Shown here: piece by piece, positions 1 to 8,857 of the stretch
Layout: the number at the start of each line of letters is the position of its first letter
Position numbering within the stretch: position 1 is the first letter of the stretch
NCBI GenBank assembly: GCA_958430865.1
Contig: CAUDNR010000576.1
Location: 4,333-29,117, forward strand
Source of the DNA: Entrophospora sp. SA101
Lineage: Eukaryota > Glomeromycota > Glomeromycetes > Entrophosporales > Entrophosporaceae
Direction of reading: 5' to 3'
DNA: 24,785 bases
Made by a program: the position numbers and the translations under genes
The notes under the pieces: generated by a model
Database searches by the model: none
What the model was told of the DNA's origin: nothing
The model's input: only the letters and a program-made list of their open reading frames with translations

Positions 1-1135
1 ATATAAGATAAAAATTTCCAGAGCAATTGCATGGAATTAAAGACCACACCAATTGCGCCATGACATAAATAGAGGGTAGGTTTGTGTGCGATTTGAAATT
101 ATTTCGTGCTAATTTAGAGTTCCATATTTTTTTACTTATATAATCTATTGATTCTCCTATTCGAATACGATATTTTCATTCCCTTCATCTGATTTTGGTA
201 ATGCAATTATCTTATTAGAGGCCTGCACGAGTCATCATAATTGAATGATTTATCCAACCCGAACCCGTATAAATTTATAATTTGGAAACCGACTTATTAT
301 ACAAAAAAATTATAAAATCTCAACCCAAGCCCATTTTTTATTAAACGACGTTGTAACAATTTTATTTATAAAAAAATACTATCAATTGTTTGTGGATTTA
401 AACTTGAGTGAAGCTCAGTAACTGTAAGTCCAGCTGCACTAAACTCTCTTTTGTTAGGTGCACTGGAACATGGAATTGAAGGATAATATGTATGTATATA
501 TTACATAAAAATTAACATAAGTAAAAAAAAATTTTAAAAAAAAATCAAATTGGCTGCTCAGACACTTTTAGGGGAGTGATTAGTGGCCCTGATAACCTTT
601 CCAGGTAAATTGAACACTGATAAATTTGACATTAACCCTGGAGAAAGGGATTAACAGTTTTCTTTGGTGATTTCAACACGATTAACAGATTCTTCAAATC
701 GCACCTATTATTCCAATAATTAATGCACTGCAGCAAATTTATAACTCTTGCAGAAAAGCATAATCGTAAAAATAGAATGTGTTCTCACCTTACTTATAAA
801 TATTTTTTGAATCCCGTCTACCAACTTATCAATATCCTGCAGAATTGTTGGTATCTCAAAATTATCAAACTCAGTCTTCAGTCTTAATTATTCGTTTTAT
901 TCGAATAAACATTCAGTGTAATAAAATTCATGATAATATTAATAACGAATAAACAACAACTTTTCAATGATAACATTTGGATTTAAAATATTTACACGAA
1001 AAATTGCCACTATTTAATTTATTAGTTTGTAATCTACTATATATATCTTGATATCTCACGACTTCTCTTCATTGATATATGTGACAAACTTTGCCTGAAG
1101 CTTTATTTGTTAAGGATCGAGGTTTAAATTATTCA
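1..1135. other. AT-rich stretch without a recognisable gene
   Basis: I see no supportable coding exon, RNA gene or transposon end here. The sequence is AT-rich with homopolymer A/T runs. The part around 550-660 is slightly richer in G+C and contains CCAGG and CCTGG about 45 bp apart, but no frame is open there. It is probably intergenic DNA or old, unrecognisable repeat. Confidence 0.5.
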
Positions 1136-1289
1136 ATGATGATGATGGAACTTTCCAATGGTATTAAAATGGCAAAGATGGACAATTCTCTTTTATTTTT
1201 TCTTAATAATTCAAAAAATTTCCTTTTTTTCGAAGACTTTAAGTTAAACGTCGCAATGAGCGATCGGCGGCACGTACACGAATTTATTT
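1136..1289 (+). other. Exon-like ORF, doubtful
   Basis: An open frame begins with four consecutive ATG codons at 1136 and encodes about 50 residues (MMMMELSNGIKMAKMDN, then a Phe/Asn-rich stretch and SDRRHVHEFI). It then meets a good donor, GTAAGT, at 1290-1295. The frame stays open to 1387, but the last part is low complexity and lies in a direct repeat. No family is recognised and no partner exon can be identified downstream, so this may be a first exon of an unseen gene, a relic, or chance. Confidence 0.2.
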
Positions 1290-1300
1290 GTAAGTATTTT

Positions 1301-1348
1301 AATATTAATATTAATATAAAACAAAGCAATAATAATAAAACAAAAACA
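1301..1348. repeat. 48-bp direct repeat, copy 1
   Basis: This 48-bp stretch, starting AATATTAATATTAATATAAA and ending CAAAAACA, recurs without a visible mismatch at 1457-1504, an offset of 156 bp. The two copies share a complex segment (ACAAAGCAATAATAATAAAA) that is not a simple AT microsatellite, so a local duplication is likely. Confidence 0.8.
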
Positions 1349-1456
1349 GGACAAAACGACGGATTGTTTTCTTCTCAGGATCAGTAAACGTCAATTAATA
1401 TCAATATTAAATAGCTTGCTTGTTAAACCTTTTTTTTTAATATATATTCAAAAAAA

Positions 1457-1504
1457 AATATTAATATTAATATAAAACAAAGCAATAATAATAAAACAAA
1501 AACA
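1457..1504. repeat. 48-bp direct repeat, copy 2
   Basis: Second copy of the repeat at 1301-1348. The 108 bp between the copies are AT-rich and include a run of nine T. After the copies the sequences differ at once (GGACAAAACG versus ACTAACGAGT), so the duplicated unit has sharp ends. Confidence 0.8.
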
Positions 1505-4500
1505 ACTAACGAGTAGAGGGTGAGAAAAATAAAATTTAAATATTAATAAAAGACTAACTTTATTATCAAAAATAATTTTAAAAACAACAACTTTGTATTT
1601 CTTTTTATTTTAAATATAAAATTATTCAATTCGTCAACAAAAGGAATAAATAACAAACATTATTGATAACATTTTAATAAACAAATATTTTTAAATTATA
1701 TATTTATTATATAATAGTATACTCCAAAACGACAAAGTCGTCCAGCAAATGAATAATTACTAGTTTATTGTAAATCACCATCATCGTTAAAACAAACATT
1801 ATTATTCAGAATCAAAATCAAAATCTGTTAAATTTTTAAGTTTTAGTAGTAATGAGCAGAGTTTTGGTCTGAATATTACAATGAGATGTATAAATATATT
1901 TATAAAAATTATATATGTGTTTATAATAACAAAGGACTTGGGCAGTATTCGTGATGTGATGAAATAATGCATATTCAGATTTACGATAATACTTTTTCAC
2001 AAATTTATTTCAAAATGACTCCAAGGGCATTAATTTAAATGGAAAATTATCATTACGCAACAAACGAATTCATTTTAATTAGATTATAGTGGAAGATAAA
2101 CACAAAAACAATACAGAAGCTTATAAAAAAATTTTAACATTACGAAAAACAAGTCACGGGCAAAATAGTTCATATCTGATCATAATAATATGATTAACGA
2201 GTCATTAGAAATTTCATCTTTTCCGTATTTAAGTGAGGAATTTATTTATTTATTAATATAAGCACTTTCTTATTTAGTTTGTTTTATATAGATGAATCTT
2301 ACTTCAAAGATTCCTTTCTAAAAATTGCACCGCTAAACTGTTTATGCACCTATATTTATGTAGTCATCATTTTTATAGATCAGATCTTTAAATTTTGTTG
2401 ACTTATAAAAACCTTTATTTCATTGATAGATCACATATTGCCAACAAAGAGCATAGAAATTGTATAGAAGACATTCCAAAAAACAAAAGTGATGCAGATT
2501 AAGATTTAATAATTCGAATGATCCAAGGTTGACAATATGTTGATGCATATGGTATCATCACATATAATAAGTATTATATAAGCATTGTAAATGCTTTTTA
2601 TATCCAATTCTAACTAAAAAAACTAGCAATTTATTAAAAAAAATTTTTATTGGACTAAATGTAGATAGATATATACCGCATGGCTTTAGCTGAGATAGAG
2701 ATTGGAACCGGATTATTTACAATCAATATCCGATTTTGAATAAGGGTAATAAGTGGTGTGACTATTTTGGGTATAGCAGAAAATTTTTATTTACAAGTCA
2801 TATCCAAAATCAGGTAAAACAATTTTATGTCATATCAATATGAAATGATTGGTAAAGCAAAAAAATCTAAAATATAAAAATAGACAAGGGTTAAATTATA
2901 ATTGTTATTAATATAGAAAGTTTTATGTTCTTTTCCATTTTAAGTAAATTTTCTAATGACTCTTCTTATTACTAATACCAAACACTAAATTATTGTTCAC
3001 AATTGCAGATTCAGATATGGATTTATTTAAAGAACATCCAACAACTATATTAATATGGTTTTCTTAGTTCTTTGGATAAAAATGTATTTCAATGGTAATT
3101 TTTAACATATAATATGTCAAAAATTAAAAGCTTCACCCATATAAGACATGTGACTTCATATGTTACATGCTAATTTTGGATAGTTTTCTAAAATTTTTAC
3201 TAATAGCCTGGATGTTACCTAATCCGGGGTCCTTATATAACCCGCATAGGATTATCCTACTTCATCTCGTATGGTAATAGGATAATCCTAGTGAAATTTC
3301 TCCGCACTTCCTGTTCGTCAGCTGACGAAACTTTATTCACTAATTTCGGTTTCGCCAAAAGTGACTAATACTAAAGTTTTGTTTAAGGTACGCGACTAGC
3401 TCTGATATCCACCAAAAATTCTAGAAGAAATAATTAAGGAAGAAAAGAAAGAAAGCAATAAAACACATTAATACGGAAATGATGAAAATATTATGATTAC
3501 AAAGCATACTATTGTTTTTACTAATAGTAATATTCAATTATATATCAGATAATTGATTAAATTTCTTTAATAAAATTTAAAAGTGTATTATCAATGCAAT
3601 GAAGCATATTTATTTGGTGGTGTTAGAAAATAAAATCACTATTCCATTGATTCGATTTTCTAAATAGAAATAAATGATTTTGAGCAATAATGTCTTACAT
3701 TATACGAACGAATTTGCTCAAATTCAACATTGGGAAGTATCAAATAATGTGTTGTAGTAATCCCGGCTCGTGTTATTATTTTTATTATTGAATGAAATTT
3801 CTTTTATTTATTCTTTATTATTGGTAAATGGAAAGCCAAGTTAGTCAGCATCTTGAAATCTAATTTATTATTCATGCCCTGTAAAAACTAGTATTACCAA
3901 AGATTCCATTGTCAGCCTTTACACAAAAGATTCATAGTAAAAAAATTAAGGGTTTAGTATTATATTTAACAGACTTGGGATACTCTGATTCATTCACGAT
4001 ATACTACCTTGTGATTCATTACTAATCCTCTTAATAAACAATGAGATAACAATAAAATAGTAAAAATTGGCGATCTGGCTATAGCGTCCCCATAGTAAAC
4101 TTTTTTTCTTTAAGCAAAGATGCTCGATTACCAAATTTGGTTAGTATCCTCCGCTTTTTATTATGTATATTAATATACATTCTTGGACGAATTGTGACAC
4201 TTAATGATGATCAAAACCTGGGCGTACGTGACGATCAATTATAATTTCGAGACTGTTTGTTTTCCTTGCCTGCTTTCTCATTTCCCAAATTTCTATTTGC
4301 CGCGTTTAATATAGAATAACTTCACAACCTCTTTTCAAGTTCTTCAATGCTATTTTTTCTCTACATAATATATCATAACCATTTATTAGATTTCTACTAC
4401 TACTTTTACTTGGATACGGTCGTTTCCACTATGTTTTCCTACCCGAGGGATTTCCGGTTGAACATCACACCTCGATAATTACTCTTTCCGCCAAAATTTA

Positions 4501-4781
4501 TGTTGGTTCAAAATGAAACACAATAATGCAAAAAAGTCATAAAATAAAAGTTTCAGTAATGTCAGATAAAAGAGCATTTTGGAATGTAATAAAAAATGTC
4601 ATCTTTACATATTTATCGATATTAATATCAATAAATTTAATTTGAGTTATAAATATATATAACAGGTGATTTATTAATAAATAATATTTTATACATTTAT
4701 TAATTAATGTTTATTACAGCATTTATTCAAAAAAAAAAAAAATGTAAATTAATTCTTATAAACGGATAAGCAAAAATCATA
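1505..4781. other. Long gene-free AT-rich region
   Basis: Over about 3.3 kb no frame stays open for more than a short distance and no domain is recognisable on either strand. The only structure I can support is a palindrome cluster at 3247-3329 and a small hairpin ACGAC-AAA-GTCGT near 1728-1740. GC content rises slightly around 3210-3410 and 4190-4320. This could be true intergenic DNA or transposon remains too old to recognise. Confidence 0.5.
3247..3329. repeat. Cluster of three perfect palindromes
   Basis: TAGGATTATCCTA (3247-3259) and TAGGATAATCCTA (3278-3290) are each palindromic around a central base and are exact reverse complements of one another. A third, TTCGTCAGCTGACGAA (3314-3329), is a perfect 16-bp palindrome. 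The three sit within 83 bp in a locally less AT-rich patch. They could be regulatory protein-binding sites, a transposon terminus or a cruciform-forming site; no flanking gene decides between these. Confidence 0.7.
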
Positions 4782-5300
4782 TTAATTAATTATTAATGGT
4801 TTAAATCCAATAATTGAAAATACATGCTTTGCTATATTTTCTTCATTTGGTAGATGTTCACCTTCCCATCCACAACCATAATTTCCATGAGATAAACAAG
4901 TATAAAAATCACCATTAGCTGAATAATTATCATCTTTAACAGCATTGACTGAATTTGGAGTATGACAGTTTGGACAAGTGTACATGTTGATATTTAAAGG
5001 TGTGATGGTGTCGTGAGTGTTAAGATTTAAAAATGAGTTAAATGGTTCCGAGATTGGAACTTCGACTATTTCTTGTTCATCTTGTTTAATATCTTTGATA
5101 ACCGAATTTTTAATTGAATCGACAACTATTGTTGTTGTTGAATTTTTATTGGTGGTTTTAGTAGTAGTAGTTGATAGAGATTTTGATGGAATTTTAACAA
5201 AGTTTTGTTTTGTAGTGACTTCAACTAATTGCTTATTATGAACACTTGGACTCCTGTATATAAAGAATACGAAGGATGAAGAGAGAAATAAAATAATCAA
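4782..5300 (-). CDS. Small Thr-rich protein with C-terminal Cys-rich domain
   Basis: Family not recognised. The frame encodes up to 172 residues. The middle is Ser/Thr/Lys-rich low complexity (KSLSTTTTKTTNKNSTTT). The last about 70 residues form a compact region with CPNC, then C about 34 residues later, and GCGW a few residues on (MYTCPNCHTPN ... FYTCLSHGNYGCGWEGEH), suggesting a zinc-binding fold. The start is unsettled. ATG 5300 would give a hydrophobic N-terminus (ILFLSSSFVFFIY), but that stretch is pyrimidine-rich and ends in TATACAG at 5254, so it may be an intron 3' end with the exon beginning at 5253. An upstream exon at or below 5426 (after TTTTAG), preceded by an ATG/GTATAT junction at 5508-5505, is a possible 5' part, joined through a weak GTTTTA donor. 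Codon pattern and complexity favour a real gene; function is unknown. Confidence 0.5.
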   Translation of the reverse strand: MIILFLSSSFVFFIYRSPSVHNKQLVEVTTKQNFVKIPSKSLSTTTTKTTNKNSTTTIVVDSIKNSVIKDIKQDEQEIVEVPISEPFNSFLNLNTHDTITPLNINMYTCPNCHTPNSVNAVKDDNYSANGDFYTCLSHGNYGCGWEGEHLPNEENIAKHVFSIIGFKPLIIN

Positions 5301-5508
5301 TGATTAATTTTTGCATTAAATTGATTAATAAATTTATTTGAGAATAATTACATGTCGTTAATTGATGTTGTTGTTGTTGTTTTAAAACGTCGTTGTCTTT
5401 ACTTTTACTTTTTGGCAAAAGAAAATCTAAAATAAAAAATAATAAAAATAAAAATTAAAAGATTAATAAAATATATTGTAAATTATATAATGTTATATAA
5501 TATACCAT

Positions 5509-6613
5509 GCTGCTTACTGCAGCTTTAAGTATAATAATAATTTTTTCAAATTTTTTTTTTTTTTTGTTAATTTTTTTTATTAGAAATAGAGTTATTAAAA
5601 TCATCAGGAAGAAAAATCATTTTTTTAAAGTCATTATTGACACTCAATAATAATAATTTGAATTGGTGCCTTTTAATCAAAAAAATAAGTGAAAATTACC
5701 TTAAATTTTTTTAAATAAATATTTATTGATTTATTATTATAATAATAATATTGTAGAACAATTAAAAAAAATTATAAATTTTTTTTGAGAGAGCGAAATC
5801 TCGTCGGTTTTATAATATTTTTAGTTTATAAACTGTATAATAAACTACTATTTATTTTATTTACTTTTTATTGTTAGTAAACATATGCAACTCGGGAAAA
5901 ATTTTAATTATTTTGTCAGACAATTTATGGGAAAAAAAAATGTTAGATATCAAATTTTATTTTTTAATTAGATCAATTATTGAAAGGTTTGACCAATTCC
6001 ATTCTCGCTTAATGTGTAATGTAACAATAATAACTGCTGTTGTTTTATTTATAATAACACATTATTAATGGATGACATATAACAGAGAAAATTTGAATTT
6101 GTGAGAATTATGTTAACAAATCTTGTTATACGACGACGACACATGTATTGTTTTTTTCACAAGCACAACATTTACGTCATTATAGAAGATTATCTTGTTA
6201 TACATACAATAATAAATCATTATTTATTATGATAAAAACCGTGCGTAATCACCAGACACATTAAATCAGGAATATTCGAGAAATCAAATACTGGACTTGA
6301 TCCAATATAGAAATCTATGATAGGCGGAAAGCATAAATAACATTCATAATATGGGGCAACAAAACCAGACAAAGTGAACATTGGTATTACCAGAATTTCA
6401 GGGTTCAAAATTTAGTCATTTGTAACGTGATTATAATTAACAGTTTTATAATAATAATATCCCATTTTCTATCTTGAGTGATATATAGAGCTGACCCCAT
6501 ATAAAAATAATAAAAATTTGCTTAGAATTAAATAATATTTGTTGTTATTTTTTTTTGTATATTAAAAAGATGGTGGTGATTATTAACCTGTTGCTTGCTA
6601 CTCTAATAATGAA
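5509..6613. other. Gene-poor stretch upstream of the Cys-rich gene
   Basis: This 1.1-kb stretch lies 5' of the minus-strand Cys-rich gene and should hold its promoter, but no specific element can be assigned. A minus-strand open frame at 6220-6408 encodes an unremarkable hydrophobic peptide with no recognised family. Homopolymer runs of A and T are common. Confidence 0.4.
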
Positions 6614-6857
6614 ATGTTTCAAAGCAAAAACTATGATGACAACTTGGTTGAATCCAATATTGGTGATAGTGATGAACCTTTAGATATAGGTGGGGAAAAT
6701 ATTTCATGTTTAGATATAAAAAATTTTATTGATTTAAATCATATGTATGTAACAAATAGTGAAATATTAACTAAAGAATTTATTCATGACATGATGATCT
6801 TAATTTTGATGTTGACACTATTTTAAATAGAGTTAAAAATTAAATAAATCTTTTGTT
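6614..6857 (+). pseudogene. Acidic ORF fragment with a probable frameshift
   Basis: An ATG at 6614 opens a frame of acidic composition (MFQSKNYDDNLVESNIGDSDE ... SEILTKEFIHD). At about 6787-6796 the composition turns abruptly hydrophobic, while the neighbouring frame continues in the same acidic style (DDLNFDVDTILNRVKN) to a TAA. A one-base indel in the ATGATGAT stretch explains this best. No domain is recognised. It may be the N-terminal part of a decayed gene or transposon ORF. Confidence 0.3.
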
Positions 6858-6939
6858 AATTTGGAATTAAATAATGTCAGTTATTTGAATCTGTATATAT
6901 ATCCAATTTTTTGAAAATAAAAAATAATTGATTTGTTGT

Positions 6940-6995
6940 TTTGAATTTGGGATTTGGGATGACTTTGGGATTTGGGATTGGGCAATACTTTGGGC
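6940..6995. repeat. TTTGGGAT short tandem repeats
   Basis: The motif TTTGGGAT appears four times (TTTGGGATTTGGGAT twice, separated by GAC), followed by related GGGCAATACTTTGGGCA. This is an imperfect short tandem repeat in otherwise AT-rich sequence. It has no visible coding role. Confidence 0.7.
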
Positions 6996-7902
6996 AGCAA
7001 GTATATACATAATTAAGAATTATATAGATTTCAAACAACAACACACAAGGACTTTGAAACTGCATTGAAAAAAGCAAGGCAGGATGGAACATGCAATAAT
7101 ATTATGGTAAAGGTTACATCAATTTAATTATTTACTTCTTATAATTCTTAAACTAATTAATTAATGAGTGATATTGATGTTTATTTAAAAAAAAAACTAT
7201 TTTTGCTAAGAAATAAGCTATTAAATTTCAAGATACTTTCTAAAAATTCACTTTAAATGTGGATTGACTAGATTTTTTGTTGAAAAAAATTTATGCTCAC
7301 TTAAATGAGATACTGGTTTACATAACAATTCATGAAAGACTTTAGCATTCCTTTTTACACGTGACTTATAGAAAAAGATAAATTTAATTTAGTAGGAGGA
7401 AATAAACAAAAATAATATATAATAAAATGAGATACAAACCTTCCATGACAGAATTTTGTATACGGCCTCAATACACTTGGGGAATGCTTCTACTGTCTTT
7501 GGGATAACTATATCTGTTGGATCAAATATACAAATTGTATCTTCAAATAAGTAATGTGCTACTGACAATGTTAATTTAAGACCTAAAAAGAGCAAACATC
7601 ATATTATCAATTAATTAATATTTGTCAAATTTTTTATTTAGAACTCAATTTTCATATAACAATAAGTGACTATTTACCATTTGTCTGAATCATATATGTT
7701 TCAAATTTATGAATATCTGACCTTGAACTTGTAGGTAGCTCTAAGAATGCACTGGCTAACAAAACTTTACTGCAGTATTCAAGCTTTTTACAGTCATTTA
7801 TCCTTTTATTAGGCACATCTTTTTTTGAAGATTCATGTAACAAAATCTCTGCATCAACTGACATCATGGTAGCTTTTGAATCAAGCTTAGGACCTGACCT
7901 AG

Positions 7903-7910
7903 ACTGCAAC
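7903..7910. repeat. Target-site duplication of the hAT element, left copy
   Basis: ACTGCAAC directly abuts the left inverted repeat. Read on the minus strand as coding sequence it supplies G-TTG-CAG-T, which keeps the host exon open. It pairs with ACTACAAC at 8850-8857. Confidence 0.8.
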
Positions 7911-8151
7911 TAAAGATGGGAGTCGCAATTGTTTTTCCAAGCCGCAATTATTGCGGATTTGGACTGGTGTTGCAACGTTGTAGCTGCAATTATTATAGGA
8001 AAGATCTGCAAATCAAAAATAATATTTAGTTTATACTGTAAATAAAAAAAAGTATTATTTTCTAAATTGTTATCGATATGTTTATAAGAACAAAATATAA
8101 CTTTAGAAATAATTTTATTTTGATACCAAAGAATAAATTTTAGTTGTAGCT

Positions 8152-8302
8152 TATAAAAAAGAATTGCGGAATTGTGGACAATTGCGGACAATTGCGGATA
8201 TAGAAAATAATTGTGGAATTGCGGCTTGTTGCAACAAACCATAATTCCGCAATTATTTTCTATATCCGCAATTCTGTACAAGCTCCGCAATTCTTTTTTA
8301 TA
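8152..8302. repeat. Long hairpin inside the hAT element
   Basis: The outer arms 8152-8170 and 8284-8302 are perfect 19-bp complements (TATAAAAAAGAATTGCGGA). The inner arms 8191-8220 and 8243-8272 match at 29 of 30 positions. The 22-bp loop contains the palindrome TTGTTGCAACAA. GCGG-containing units (ATTGCGGA, ATTGTGGA) recur along the arms, as subterminal transposase-binding repeats often do in hAT elements. A transcript through here would fold into a stem of about 150 nt. Confidence 0.85.
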
Positions 8303-8379
8303 TTTTTCATGTAAGGGAAAAATTGATTTAAAAAAAAAAAAGATTTTTATCTTATTTTTTATATAAAAAAAATGTAAAA

Positions 8380-8520
8380 ATGAATAGTGATATAAGTAAC
8401 TCAACAGGAAGTGTTGGTAGACGTTTTACTGAAGTGTGGGAACATGTTACTAAAGGGAGAGAAATTTCTCGTGGTCATTATGAAGGAACTTGTAATTACT
8501 GTGAACAATATTGGAAATAA
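8380..8520 (+). pseudogene. BED-type zinc-finger remnant of a hAT transposase
   Basis: A 46-residue open frame from ATG 8380 to TAA 8518 reads as the start of a hAT transposase. It has a Ser/Asn-rich leader, then FTEVWEHVTKG, the typical aromatic segment of BED fingers, then SRGHYEGTCNYCEQYW with the CxxC pair. The distal His residues and all of the DDE/hAT dimerisation region are absent, because the sequence passes directly into a second element end (TAAAGATGGG) that also provides the stop codon. It lies inside the 7911-8849 element on the strand opposite to the host gene. The truncation makes a working transposase impossible here; a lone DNA-binding peptide is conceivable but unsupported. 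Confidence 0.75.
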
Positions 8521-8849
8521 AGATGGGAACTACAATAATTTTGTCACAATTACAAATTTAACCAAAATATCTGCAAACATTAAATAAAATATTTAGTTTG
8601 TAAAGAAATGATACCAAGAATAAATTTTAATTTGATTTTATAAAAAGGATTTTTGAGATTTGCAAACATAAAAAATATTTGTGGAAATATGGATATTTGC
8701 GGACAATGGAAATATTTGCGGAGTTGCGGATAATTGCAACATGTAGTTAATTGCGGACATTGCGGAATTTAAGATGATTCTTTGCAATGTTGCAACACAG
8801 TGTTGCAACATCAAATGTTGCAGCATTTCAATTGCGGGACCCATCTTTA
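8518..8849. mobile_element. Second hAT end pair nested in the composite element
   Basis: From TAAAGATGGGAAC at 8518 to CCCATCTTTA at 8849 the sequence has both ends of a small element of 332 bp. Its left part is a diverged copy of 7911-8160, and its right part is rich in TTGCAACA and GCGGA units (for example GTTGCAACACAGTGTTGCAAC near 8793). No separate target duplication can be seen at 8518, so it may be a tandem or recombined copy and not an independent insertion. Confidence 0.55.
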
Positions 8850-8857
8850 ACTACAAC
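8850..8857. repeat. Target-site duplication of the hAT element, right copy
   Basis: ACTACAAC abuts the right inverted repeat. On the coding (minus) strand the single difference from the left copy turns CAG into the stop TAG, consistent with a C-to-T change after insertion. Confidence 0.8.

Larger units (their letters stand above)
7911..8849 (+). mobile_element. hAT-type transposon, rearranged and non-autonomous
   Basis: The left end TAAAGATGGGAGTCGCAATTG (7911-7931) and the reverse complement of the right end TAAAGATGGGTCCCGCAATTG (8849-8829) form about 21-bp terminal inverted repeats with 18 matches. They are flanked by ACTGCAAC (7903-7910) and ACTACAAC (8850-8857), an 8-bp target-site duplication with one mismatch, as expected for hAT elements. 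A BED zinc-finger remnant lies inside, in the forward orientation. A second left-end-like sequence (TAAAGATGGGAAC) begins at 8518, and the sequence after it repeats the subterminal block seen after 7990 (ATATTTAGTTT, TGATACCAA, GAATAAATTTTA). The element is thus a composite of two left ends and one right end, and most of the transposase is missing. Confidence 0.85.

Noticed and set aside
1129..1329. 66-codon minus-strand ORF
   Set aside because: It is antisense to the exon-like plus-strand ORF, with Ile/Leu-rich composition from AT-rich sequence.
5236..5418. 60-codon minus-strand ORF (KSKSKDNDVLKQQQQHQ) as first exon of the Cys-rich gene
   Set aside because: Its frame cannot join the downstream exon: the only good donor (GTAATT) would create a TGA at the junction.
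7904..8857. The hAT element acting as a spliced intron, since the coding-strand borders read GTTGTA ... TTTAG
   Set aside because: GT and AG dinucleotides exist at both borders, but each combination tried removes a length that shifts the frame and meets a stop soon after. No exon-preserving splice was found.
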